From NCBI GenBank assembly GCA_964250765.1, contig CAXUHF010000005.1, positions 17,234-81,233 of the forward strand: DNA of 64,000 nucleotides, written 5' to 3'. Below the pieces are notes generated by a model. The model was not told where the DNA came from, made no database searches, and worked only from the letters and a program-made list of their open reading frames with translations. A program made the translations under genes and the position numbers. Positions 43,172-52,341 of the stretch are shown here, one piece after another. Each line of letters opens with the position of its first letter. Position 1 is the stretch's first letter. Origin of the DNA: JBBQVS01 sp964250765. Its GTDB lineage: Bacteria > Chloroflexota > Ktedonobacteria > Ktedonobacterales > Ktedonobacteraceae.

Positions 43172-44686
43172 TTAAACATGAAGCAGGCAAGTAGCAATTT
43201 CACGTAACATTGCAGTTAACTCTCGTAGTCGTGGACTATTGAGACGGTTCACGCGACGTGTAGCAATCTTGAAGATTAGAACAGCTTCGTAAAGCCTTGC
43301 GCGTTGCAGGATACCATCGACATGTACTGATGTCTCACCGAGTTCAACCATTGCTTGCTTGTAAGTACTGCGAAAAACCTGTGCCGCCGCCTCGAACCAT
43401 TCGCGCATACCTGCACGGGCATACCATAGTCCACTTGGACGTAGGTAGGCAAGAAAGTAGCCAACATCAAGTGCTGAGTCAGCCAGACAAAAGCCATCAA
43501 AATCTACCACAAAAACGGAGTCGCTATGGAAGAGGAGTTGACTAGCTTTAAAACCACCATGCGCAGGTTTATAGACATCAGGTCGTTGAGTTTCTAATCG
43601 TTGGGTGAGTTGCTGTGCAAGCTTTTGTACATCTTCTGCTTGCCCTGGATTGGCGGTAGCGATAAGTTGGGCGCGATCACGAGTACGCTTCGCCTCTTTT
43701 GTCCCCGTGCGTATCAACTTCTCATCAAGAGATACTGTACTTGTATGCAAGCGGGCTAATGCAATCGCGGTAAGCCGTAGTTCTTCTGTTGGAATAACCA
43801 TATTCTCAACTCCACCACCGCGTCCGTATACAATGAGAGGTCGTAAGACATGTCCACCAAGGCGTAAAGGCTTCTGTGCATCGCTTGGTTGAACTGCCTC
43901 ATTCAAGGTCAAACCAAGTGTTTCATTGATACCAAGTGGTTGTGGTAGCAGTGGCACATCTACTTTATAACCTACAACGCTGCTACCCTGCTTCATAAGT
44001 TGCTCTTGATAGAGTTGTTGCTGCAGCAATTGTACGGCGTGTGCCTGTTGTCGGTCTGCATAGACTTTCCCAAAAATCGTTATACTTTTGCGTTCGGGAG
44101 ACATGCTAGTAGGACGTTCTAACGTAAGTATATAGCGTAGCACGCAACGGCTTGCGGGTTTATAGCGCACAGGAATTACATCCGCAGAGAGAAGTTTCCA
44201 CTCCTGGTTTCCCAACTGTTGTCGTGCTGCCGCTTGTAAGTCTTGCAAAAGTGTACTTTGCGCTGTCACATCGCAACTTACTGCGAGTGTGGGTAGACTG
44301 TCATCGGCAGGAAAGGCTTGTACTGACAGGCCCAGAGCCTCGGCACGTAAGGCTCCTGATGGTTGGAGCAAAACATCAGCGTGCTGTGCTTGTGCTTGAG
44401 TAAAGCGAATACGAGAGCCTTCAAGTACTTGCTCGTCGAGTGTCATGCTAAGCGAGGAGTTCAGGTCATGAATGCGCTTTTTTTTGTTCTGCCTCACACT
44501 CTCTACATCATAAATGATGGCAAGCCCGCGTCCAGGCTTACGCCGCAGGTAACGCACAAAAAGCGTTGCTGGCGTCTTGGTGTCTACTACTAATGGATGC
44601 TCCACTTTCTCAAAAAGCTTCGTGACAATTATTGGTATGTTCATGATAGAAATGTTGGCCTGTACATCGTCTTGACTCATGCGCAT
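43172..44686 (-). CDS. APH-like phosphotransferase with altered catalytic motif
   Basis: 504 residues. RYKPASRCVLRYILTL (~171-186) and IFGKVY mark an N-lobe, and AHGGFKASQLLFHSDSVFVVDFDGF the catalytic/DFG region of APH/choline-kinase-like proteins. In APH the loop is H-G-D-x4-N; here it is H-G-G-x4-Q, so the catalytic Asp is missing while the DFD metal motif is intact. The C-terminal third is helical. It may be a pseudokinase or a distinct subfamily. It is cotranscribed with the ATP-grasp gene immediately upstream (15 bases). ATG at 44680 is an alternative start. Confidence 0.75.
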   Translation of the reverse strand: MRMSQDDVQANISIMNIPIIVTKLFEKVEHPLVVDTKTPATLFVRYLRRKPGRGLAIIYDVESVRQNKKKRIHDLNSSLSMTLDEQVLEGSRIRFTQAQAQHADVLLQPSGALRAEALGLSVQAFPADDSLPTLAVSCDVTAQSTLLQDLQAAARQQLGNQEWKLLSADVIPVRYKPASRCVLRYILTLERPTSMSPERKSITIFGKVYADRQQAHAVQLLQQQLYQEQLMKQGSSVVGYKVDVPLLPQPLGINETLGLTLNEAVQPSDAQKPLRLGGHVLRPLIVYGRGGGVENMVIPTEELRLTAIALARLHTSTVSLDEKLIRTGTKEAKRTRDRAQLIATANPGQAEDVQKLAQQLTQRLETQRPDVYKPAHGGFKASQLLFHSDSVFVVDFDGFCLADSALDVGYFLAYLRPSGLWYARAGMREWFEAAAQVFRSTYKQAMVELGETSVHVDGILQRARLYEAVLIFKIATRRVNRLNSPRLRELTAMLREIATCLLHV

Positions 44687-44701
44687 CCTTCTTTCCTACA
44701 T

Positions 44702-45598
44702 CTATGAGTACTTTTTGCTTTCCACAAGTAGTTGCTCTTTACGTGTCAAAACCTGTCGTAACTTACGCTCTGTACGGGCTAAGCGTTTTATCTCAGCCTG
44801 CTTCGCTGCATGAAGAATATATTCTGATATGCGTACCACTGCTCGTGGTACGCGTCCAAAACTAGGGAAGTCGTTGATATCAAGTATCGCAAGCCCCTGC
44901 GGAGTTTCAACCACATCTATACCATAGATATCGAGGCCAAAGAGTTTGCCGACTTGAAGCGTAATTCTGCGTAACTCTGGTGTGAGCGGGATAAACTTCT
45001 CTTCTACATCACCATGCAGTGGTGATTTCTTAGCGATGGCTGCGTACACCTCATTTCCGGTCACATATACCTTGATATCAAAGCCGGTGTTTTCCGCATA
45101 CCGTTGTGCCAGTAAAAAGCTTCCATCAGTCTCATCCATTTCTAGCGTTGCCAAATCGGCAGGACTATTCAAACGATAAATGCCTTTGCACGAACTGCCG
45201 TTTGTCGGTTTGACAACTAGAGGATAGTCCTCTATAGGAATCTGTTCCAGTAAACGTGGATGAGCAACAAAATACGTTGGCGGAACGGGGAGACCATGTG
45301 CACGTGCAAAAGCTGCCGCGACAGCCTTATCTCGTACAAGACGAATCGCACGTGAGTTATTAATTGTCGGGATACCTACCGCTTCTGCTGCTGCAAGGAT
45401 GCTCATACCAGGACCATCGGCCAACGATTTCAGCACATAGGCGTCATAGCCTTGTGTGGCAAGATTTGTTAAGTTGGTGATAGTCACTTGTGGCTCCAGG
45501 ATATCAATGTCGTGTCCCCATTGCTGCAACTGATCTGCAACAACCATCGGCATCGGGTCGTTGCGATATTGCTCCTCAATGATAAAGCAGAAGCGCAT
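44702..45598 (-). CDS. ATP-grasp ligase (RimK-like)
   Basis: 298 residues. The ATP-grasp fold is seen in LVVKPTNGSSCKGIYRL (glycine-rich loop), GSFLLAQRYAENTGFDIKVYVTGN, and the metal site DVVETPQGLAILDINDFPSF, where D-x-N replaces the more usual E-x-N. RimK-like enzymes add glutamate or another amino acid to an acceptor amine or protein, or make peptide bonds. The acceptor is unknown. The start 45598 is supported by GGAGGGAG just upstream. It lies 15 bases before the APH-like gene, so the two likely act together. Upstream are a 14-bp palindrome (45623-45636) and the poly-G/poly-C element. Confidence 0.82.
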   Translation of the reverse strand: MRFCFIIEEQYRNDPMPMVVADQLQQWGHDIDILEPQVTITNLTNLATQGYDAYVLKSLADGPGMSILAAAEAVGIPTINNSRAIRLVRDKAVAAAFARAHGLPVPPTYFVAHPRLLEQIPIEDYPLVVKPTNGSSCKGIYRLNSPADLATLEMDETDGSFLLAQRYAENTGFDIKVYVTGNEVYAAIAKKSPLHGDVEEKFIPLTPELRRITLQVGKLFGLDIYGIDVVETPQGLAILDINDFPSFGRVPRAVVRISEYILHAAKQAEIKRLARTERKLRQVLTRKEQLLVESKKYS

Positions 45599-45622
45599 AG
45601 CTCCCTCCAATACGTTTTTGTG

Positions 45623-45636
45623 CTGTGCATGCACAG
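45623..45636. promoter_or_regulatory. Palindrome upstream of ATP-grasp gene
   Basis: CTGTGCATGCACAG is a perfect 14-bp palindrome 24 bases before the ATP-grasp start codon. Flanking inverted sequences GTGTAACA (45636-45643) and TGTTACAC (45687-45694) form another dyad. Could be operator sites controlling the ATP-grasp/APH pair. Confidence 0.4.
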
Positions 45637-45762
45637 TGTAACAGAACTACAGCAAATATACTGTGTGCTATTTCACTGTAAACATGTGTTACACATTACC
45701 AGTAGATTAAAAATATTGGATGAACTATAACATATCCTTAAAGAAGAGGGAAGAGCTTTATG

Positions 45763-45914
45763 TATCACTCATGCAAAAGAGAATGGGGGGGGGGGTGGGA
45801 GGGGGGATGAGGATAGGAGGGAGATTGATTTTTTTTTATCACATTATTAAATTCTCCTTCTTCTTTTTTTGCTTTTTCCCCCCCCCCCCCCCATTCTCTT
45901 TTGCATGAGTGATA
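45763..45914. repeat. 152-bp inverted repeat with poly-G and poly-C tracts
   Basis: Arms TATCACTCATGCAAAAGAGA-AT (45763-45784) and their exact reverse complement (45893-45914) enclose an 11-G run on the left (45785-45795) and a 15-C run on the right (45878-45892). The interior is a purine-rich GT-GGGA-GGGGGG-ATGAGG-type left half and a pyrimidine-rich right half. It could fold into a hairpin, G-quadruplex or triplex. It abuts the stop of the HTH gene at 45916. Such structure is rare in bacteria. A misassembly or PCR-type artefact cannot be excluded. Confidence 0.75.
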
Positions 45915-45915
45915 G

Positions 45916-46176
45916 TTATTCTGGCAGCTTTGGTCCTTTGAGTAACACATCAAGTGTTGACTGTTTCACGCGATAAGCTTGTCTTTTTGCGCGATGAGGA
46001 AGTGTGATTGCTTCCAATGACCCACTCTTAATCCAACGGCGCACCGTGGTATCATCTACACGCAGGCGGCGGGCTACTTCACGGACGGTCAATAATTCGT
46101 CATGTTTCTCTTCAGCCATAGTGTGTTTTTCTCCTGTATAATTCTCTTGTTCAAGCATACTACTTCGACGAGCCAT
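45916..46176 (-). CDS. Excisionase/MerR-type helix-turn-helix protein
   Basis: 86 residues. LLTVREVARRLRVDDTTVRRWIKSGSLEAITLP (about 28-60) is the winged-helix HTH of excisionase-type DNA-binding proteins, followed by AYRVKQSTLDVLL. AGGGAG precedes ATG 46176; a second ATG at 46119 with CAGGAG upstream is also possible. No integrase or phage gene lies near. It probably regulates a nearby target. The poly-G/poly-C palindrome directly follows its stop. Confidence 0.8.
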   Translation of the reverse strand: MARRSSMLEQENYTGEKHTMAEEKHDELLTVREVARRLRVDDTTVRRWIKSGSLEAITLPHRAKRQAYRVKQSTLDVLLKGPKLPE

Positions 46177-46479
46177 TGTAATATTCTCCCTTTAGAGATA
46201 GAAAATGATAAAAAGCTATTCCTCGCAGAGCATTCCAAGACATGCTACGCTGGTAGTAGGGCCGTGGTCGCGCATAATAGTGCACGTACCGTTCTTCGCT
46301 CTATACATTGTACTGTAAAGAAAGAAGAGACAACACTGCTTGCTAGCTAACTGTAGTATATATCTCGGTACCAAACTCCATACTATACATCTCGACACAA
46401 AACGCTGTAAAATAAAGCAAGAACGGAACGCATTTCCTAAAGAGGTATTCAATCTCTCAAGAGCGTAGAAAGGGCGTCC
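46177..46479. other. Intergenic, divergent promoter region
   Basis: 303 bases between the leftward HTH gene and the rightward metallophosphoesterase. Only low-quality frames are present. AAAGGG before ATG 46480 is the ribosome-binding site. Nothing else recognised. Confidence 0.5.
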
Positions 46480-47853
46480 ATGTCAACCATACAACTCATT
46501 ATCAGCGATCTTCATCTTGCCGATGGAACATCTATCCTTGATTGCTTTGGCGACCTTCAACAAGCAGCGTTTGAAGGTTTGCTTGCCGCTACATCGTCAC
46601 AGGATTCTCCACTCGGTCAATCCAACTCTGTAGAACTCATCATCAATGGCGACTGTTTTGATTTCCTGGTAACAACGCCCTATACTTCAAATAAAACTAC
46701 CGATGCCGCGATTGCAGTACAAAAAATAGACAGAATTATTGCCGCTCATCGTCCCTTCATCACCGCTCTACATCAATTCATTACGCATTCTGGGCGGCGC
46801 ATTACATTCATCACTGGGAATCACGACCTCGAATTGTGCTTCGCTGAAGTGCGACAGCGCATTACTGCCGCAATTACAGAAAACGATCAGACAAGCGAAG
46901 ATGAGCGTGTTTATTTTTGCCCGACCCGCTATTACCGTCCACTGCCGTCTATTTATATAGAACATGGCAACAACTATGACTTTTGGAACCATGCAATTTT
47001 AGGTATATGGGACGAGCAAGGTCAACCGCTAGATCGTCATCCCGAAACGCTCACTCTTTCTGCTGGTTCGCGCTATTTTCAAAGTGCATCGCATGCAATT
47101 AGTACGCAATACGCCTATTTTGATCATTTCGACACACCTATAAATAGTACACGTCAGATAGCATTTCTCTGTCTTATAGATGCTGAACTGCTTATAAAGG
47201 TAGCACAGAATACTATGCAAGTACTTTCATATCTACGACAGCCTCTAGCAAACCTATCCCTAGTAGATAGACGTAATCCGGTGCGCCTTTTCGAGGACAT
47301 TATGCAAGACTTTGCAGCATTTCAAACCGATATGGTCATGCAAAAACAAGATTGGATATCTATCACATCGCTTACCGAAGATACGTCAATTTCGCAGGAA
47401 GATATCACTACGTTCATAACTACCCGTGAAATGCTCACTTTACCTTTTATACAAGCTATTGCTGCTCTATGTTCACCTACTCCTTATGCAATGGGTGAGG
47501 GTGTAGCTGCAGGGATGCATCGCGTTCTCGAAAACGACTCTACTTTGCGTTATGCTATAGCAGGTCATACGCACCAAATGCGTTCTGATTCCATTCCATC
47601 TACTGACGTTCAACACTCGCAAACCTATTTCAATACTGGTAGCTGGACAACACATCTTGCCTTGCCCAAGCCAGAAGAGGTGACGCCAGAACTGGTCACA
47701 TGGTTACGTAACCCTGATTGGAGAGCTGTTCCACTACGCGATACTACACAGTTTCTTTTTGTCCTGGTCACATCTGCCAATGATGAGCCTGCAATTGCAA
47801 ACCTTTGTATGTGGGAAGGTGGCGTTCACAATAGTTACCGCGTTTTGGCCTGA
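46480..47853 (+). CDS. Calcineurin-like metallophosphoesterase
   Basis: 457 residues. All five phosphoesterase blocks occur: ISDLHLADG (D and H, near 9), INGDCFDF (~63), TGNHDLEL (~112), HGNNYDFWN (~155) and the C-terminal GHTHQMRS (~363). Two metal ions in this fold hydrolyse phosphate esters. The size exceeds many relatives because of an inserted ~200-residue region between blocks 4 and 5, which may confer substrate choice. It precedes polA by 58 bases, perhaps in an operon. The substrate (cyclic nucleotide, lipid A precursor or DNA) is not predictable. Confidence 0.88.
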   Translation: MSTIQLIISDLHLADGTSILDCFGDLQQAAFEGLLAATSSQDSPLGQSNSVELIINGDCFDFLVTTPYTSNKTTDAAIAVQKIDRIIAAHRPFITALHQFITHSGRRITFITGNHDLELCFAEVRQRITAAITENDQTSEDERVYFCPTRYYRPLPSIYIEHGNNYDFWNHAILGIWDEQGQPLDRHPETLTLSAGSRYFQSASHAISTQYAYFDHFDTPINSTRQIAFLCLIDAELLIKVAQNTMQVLSYLRQPLANLSLVDRRNPVRLFEDIMQDFAAFQTDMVMQKQDWISITSLTEDTSISQEDITTFITTREMLTLPFIQAIAALCSPTPYAMGEGVAAGMHRVLENDSTLRYAIAGHTHQMRSDSIPSTDVQHSQTYFNTGSWTTHLALPKPEEVTPELVTWLRNPDWRAVPLRDTTQFLFVLVTSANDEPAIANLCMWEGGVHNSYRVLA

Positions 47854-47911
47854 ACGTAAGAATAGTAATAGATAAAATAGAAACTGAGATGAAAAGAATG
47901 AGATATATGCA

Positions 47912-50900
47912 ATGAAACATAAGAAATTAGTGCTCTTCGATGGTCATGCAATGGTGCATCGTGCCTTCCATGCTGTGCCTGAAGACCTATCAACCAGTTC
48001 TGGTGAGCCAGTAAACGCGACATTTGGCTTCACATCAATGCTAATGAAGGCACTTTCTGAGGAGCGACCCGACTACATCGCCATGACCTTTGATCGTCCC
48101 ACACCTACGTTTCGTCATCTGGAATACACGCCCTACAAAGCACAGCGTCCAACTATGCCAGACAACATGCGTCCACAGTTTGGGCGTATTCGTGAGGTTG
48201 TGCAGGCGTTTGGTATTCCTATCTATGAGAAAGATGGGTTCGAGGCCGATGATGTGCTTGGCACGCTTTCCGTACAGGCAAAAGCACTTGGCGTCGATAC
48301 CATCATCTATACTGGAGATATGGATACGCTACAACTCGTCAATGACGCGGTAATGGTCAAAGTGGCGAAGCGGGGTATCTCAGAAGTCACTGAATACAAT
48401 GTACCAGAGGTTGAGGCTCGTTATGGCTTTACTACGCCTAAGAAACTCACTGATTTTAAGGGTTTAGTTGGCGATAAATCCGACAACATCCCTGGTGTTC
48501 CTGGTATTGGCGAGAAGACCGCTACCCGACTCATTAACGACTATGGCGATCTTGAAGGTATTCTGGCTCATACCGATGCCCTCAAACCAAAGGAGCAAAA
48601 GTTACTCACAGAGTGGGCAGATCAAGCTCGACAGAGCAAGCATCTTGCTACTATTGTTCTCGACGTGCCTGTACTACTCGATCTTGAAGCATGTCGCCCT
48701 GACAACATTAATAGCGAACGCGTTCTTGCAATCTTTCGTGAGCTTGGCTTCCGTTCGCTTGTAGAAAAGGTCTTGACCGTCTTCAAGCAGATAGGTGTCA
48801 GCACTCCTGCCTCTCTTGATGAAGTTCTTCCGCCACTCAGTGAAACGAGTGATGCAGGTGAGCAAGCTCTATCCTCATTTGATAAAGCATCTCAGCAAGA
48901 TGGAACTGTTACAAAGCCACGGGACTCATCAACATTCGCGCAAGACGCCGATTTACTCTACGCTCCACCACTCGGTGTTGTGCCGATCATTGCTCCACCA
49001 ACACCACCCAATGGCACTGTACCTGATGCCACCGCGCCCCTGCAAACCGCACACGTGTCGGCAAGCAGTACGACACAGGAAAACGCCGCTACAGAAGATG
49101 ATGAATTTGCGCAACTCAGCCTCTTCGATATGCCTGAAGCATCACATACCGAAGTCGTGCGTAAGCTTCGTCTGCCTGCACCCACTGCCACACCATCTGT
49201 ACCCGTGTTTTTAGAAGACACCTCTGTACAGAAAACCAGTACGCTGATCGTTGATAACGAAGATGCTTTGCGGGTCCTCGTCAAGAGTATCTACGATGCT
49301 GGTATCGTCGCCTTTGATACCGAGACCACATCAGAAAATCCACATCACGCGGAACTTGTCGGCATCTCCTGCTCAATGGCTGCGGGTGAGGCATACTACA
49401 TTCCTGTTGGACATCTGCGTACTCCTGATGGTCAGGAGCCAGGAACTCAGTTGCCGCTTGATACTGTATTGGACAAGCTTCGTCCTGTGTTACAAAATGC
49501 GTCAGTACAAAAATATATGCATAACGCCAAGTATGATATGGAGATATTTGCGCGATACAACATCGACATGCGCGGTCTTGTCTTCGACTCGATGGTTGGT
49601 GCCTATCTTGCTGAACCAGGACGCCGGGGTGTTGGCCTGAAGGATCAGGTTTTCCAACGTATCGGTCCCATTATGACACCTATCACCGATCTCATTGGCA
49701 CAGGCAGCAAGATGATTAGCATTGCACAAGCACCTATCCGTAAAACGGCGGATTATGCAGGAGCCGATGCCGATATGACTCTGCGGCTTGTCAAACCTAT
49801 AGTCGCTGACTTAGAACGACTTTCCTTGATAGATTTGTACAACAATATCGAACTTCCACTCATCTCTGTCTTGATGCAAATGGAACGCTACGGTATTGCC
49901 CTGGATGCAGACTTTTTACGTGATCTTGCCGTGAGCCTCGATGAGCAATTACGCACGCTTGAGCAGTCCATCTATGATTCGGTGGGTCATACATTCAATA
50001 TTAATTCGCCCAAACAGTTGGGCGAGATTCTCTTTAACGAGCTGAAACTTCCGTCAGGCAAGAAAAACAAGACTGGTTACTCTGTAAGCGTTGATGTGAT
50101 CGAAAGTCTACAAGGTAAGCACCCGATGATCGACTTCTTGCTAGAGTATCGTCAATTGAACAAACTCAAATCAACCTATGTGGATGGTCTCTTGTCACTG
50201 ATGGACCCGATTACAGGACGCGTCTATACGTCGTTTAACCAGACCATCGCGTCGAGTGGGCGTCTCTCGTCGAGCAATCCAAATCTGCAAAATATTCCCG
50301 TACGTACAGAGGTTGGGCGACAAATCCGTCGCGCCTTTATCGCTGATCCGAGCTATACGCTTCTGACCGCCGACTACTCGCAATTCGAGTTGCGCATTCT
50401 CGCACATATCACGCATGAGCCACGTTTGGTCGAAGCATTTAGCAATGACGAAGACATTCATACCATCACGGCGGCAACACTGTTTAATGTGCCAGTCGAG
50501 CAGGTTACAAAAGACCAGCGTCGCCTCGCTAAAACCGTCGTCTATGCTGTCCTCTATGGACAATCTGCGTTTGGCCTGTCACAGGTGACAGGCATGAACA
50601 ACACCGAGGCCGCGAGCTTTATTCGTCGCTATCACGAGATTTTCCCAAACATTAAGGGATATGTTGATGGCACACTCAATCAGGCGCGGAAACAAGGGTA
50701 TGTCAATACGCTGTATGGACGTAAACGTTTCTTCCCCGATATGCACGCCCTCTCACATGTCGAACGGCAAGCTCTTGAGCGTGAAGCAGTGAATATGCCA
50801 ATTCAGGGAACCAACGCTGATCTCATCAAGATTGCCATGATTAATCTGCATCATGATCTACAAGAGAAGCGCATGAAGACTCGTATGATTCTGCAAGTGC

Positions 50901-51054
50901 ATGACGAACTTGTCTTTGAAGTGCCTGTAGAAGAACTCGAACGTGCCAAAGTTCTCATCAAAGACAGAATGGAAGGCGTCGAAAAACTCGATGTACCCAT
51001 CAAGGTCGAGATGAAGATTGGCAAGAACTGGTACGAGGCTGAACCTATGGAATA
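47912..51054 (+). CDS. polA: DNA polymerase I
   Basis: About 1047 residues, ended by the assembly gap. A 5'-3' exonuclease (1-290: LFDGHAMVHRAFHA, YEKDGFEADDVLG, LVGDKSDNIPGVPGIGEKTA) is followed by a Thr/Pro/Ala-rich linker (~300-440), a 3'-5' exonuclease (~445-640) and the polymerase domain (~660-1047). The proofreading residues are retained (D469-x-E471 in AFDTETT; YADADMT region), and motif A DYSQFELRI (D821) and motif C VHDELVF (D998) are intact. So it should proofread, unlike many Gram-positive PolA. The last readable bases are TAN after EPME, so a TAA or TAG stop lies right at the gap edge. The ~130-residue linker makes it longer than E. coli PolA. Confidence 0.97.
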
Positions 51055-51154
51055 NNNNNNNNNNNNNNNNNNNNNNNNNNNNNNNNNNNNNNNNNNNNNN
51101 NNNNNNNNNNNNNNNNNNNNNNNNNNNNNNNNNNNNNNNNNNNNNNNNNNNNNN
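51055..51154. other. 100-N assembly gap
   Basis: Exactly 100 unknown bases, which is a conventional fixed-length scaffold gap. It falls between the end of polA and the start of the aminotransferase. The true distance is unknown and could contain an additional short gene or repeat. Open frames that read through the N run are artefacts. Confidence 0.99.
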
Positions 51155-51155
51155 A

Positions 51156-52319
51156 ATGCAATTATCTCATCTTATCAATAATCTACCTCCATATCATTTT
51201 GCAGATGCCAAGCGTAAGATAGCTGAACGCAAGGCCGCAGGGGTTGATGTAATCAGCCTGTCAATGGGCGATCCCGATTTACCAGCACCGCAGGTCGTTG
51301 TTGACCGTCTCTGTACGGCGATGCAGGACCCCGAAAACCATCGCTATCCTGAATACCGCGGTATGTATGCCTTACACGAGGCGATCTCTGTATGGTTTGA
51401 GCAACGTTTCGGCGTGCATCTCACACCCGAACGTGATATTCTCCCTCTGCTCGGCTCTAAAGAGGGGCTAGCATATGTTGCATCATCGGTGCTTAATGCA
51501 GGGGATATAGCACTCATTCCTGATCCCTACTATCCTGTCTATATTACAGGTAGTACCACCGTTGGTGCACAGCCCTATTTGTTACCTTTGACCGAGGCCA
51601 ATAACTATTTGCCGAATCTTGATACCATTCCACAGGATGTGCTTGCGAAAGCGCACGTGCTCTGGCTAAACTACCCCAATAACCCAACGGCAGCATGTGC
51701 TGATCTCAATTTTTTTGAGCGTGTTGTAGATTTCGCGCATCGTCACGACATTGTGATCATCCACGACATGGCCTATGCTGAAGTGTATTTTGAGGATTTT
51801 CGACCCGTCAGTATTTTGCAAGTTCCAGGTGCCAGCGAAGTTGCTGTTGAGTTGCACTCGCTGAGCAAAACCTACAATATGGCGGGCTTTCGTATGGGTA
51901 TGCTCGTTGGCAATCCTGCTATCGTAGACGCCGTGGGACGTTTGAAAAGCAATATTGATAGCGGTATTTTCCGTCCAGTGCAATACGCAGCTATCGAAGC
52001 TCTACATCTTCCAACATCATGGTTAGAGCAACGGAACCTCATCTATAAACGCCGTCGTGATATGCTTGTTGAAGGTTGTAATGCGTTAGGTATGCATACA
52101 CACACACCAAAAGCAGGATTATATATTTGGGCGGGTGTGCCGCAGGGTAGCACCTCACGGAATTTTGCCGACTGGCTCTTTGATGAAACGGGCGTCTTTG
52201 TCACTCCAGGCACAAACTTTGGTGCTGCAGGTGAAGGCTACCTGCGTATCTCAATGACGGCACCAGATGAACGCATCGAAACAGCCCTTACGCGAATGAA
52301 AGCTGCCGTAAAAAAATAG
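51156..52319 (+). CDS. Class I aminotransferase, LL-diaminopimelate aminotransferase-like
   Basis: 387 residues from ATG 51156, the first bases after the gap. Segments: ISLSMGDPDLP, YPEYRGMYALHEAIS, LPLLGSKEGLAYV, WLNYPNNPT and HSLSKTYNMAGFRMG, with the PLP-binding Lys ~K238. This pattern (SKTYNM, GMGDPD-like, PNNPT) is close to the DapL/DapL2 family of LL-diaminopimelate aminotransferases, which bypass several lysine-pathway steps, and also to alanine-type aminotransferases. Its upstream ribosome-binding site is in the gap. It is followed 22 bases later by the glycogen-debranching gene. Confidence 0.85.
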   Translation: MQLSHLINNLPPYHFADAKRKIAERKAAGVDVISLSMGDPDLPAPQVVVDRLCTAMQDPENHRYPEYRGMYALHEAISVWFEQRFGVHLTPERDILPLLGSKEGLAYVASSVLNAGDIALIPDPYYPVYITGSTTVGAQPYLLPLTEANNYLPNLDTIPQDVLAKAHVLWLNYPNNPTAACADLNFFERVVDFAHRHDIVIIHDMAYAEVYFEDFRPVSILQVPGASEVAVELHSLSKTYNMAGFRMGMLVGNPAIVDAVGRLKSNIDSGIFRPVQYAAIEALHLPTSWLEQRNLIYKRRRDMLVEGCNALGMHTHTPKAGLYIWAGVPQGSTSRNFADWLFDETGVFVTPGTNFGAAGEGYLRISMTAPDERIETALTRMKAAVKK

Positions 52320-52341
52320 GGCAGCAATAAAGGATAAAAAA

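Noticed and set aside
45720..45953. Reading frames across the poly-G/poly-C element
   Set aside because: Encode homopolymer-like residues and depend on tract length; not credible proteins.
45916..46176. Prophage or integrative element based on excisionase-like HTH
   Set aside because: No integrase, att-like repeats or phage structural genes in the surroundings.
47912..51181. Open frame reading through the N run, and another from 51018
   Set aside because: Frame continuity across unknown bases is artefactual; polA and the aminotransferase are separate genes.
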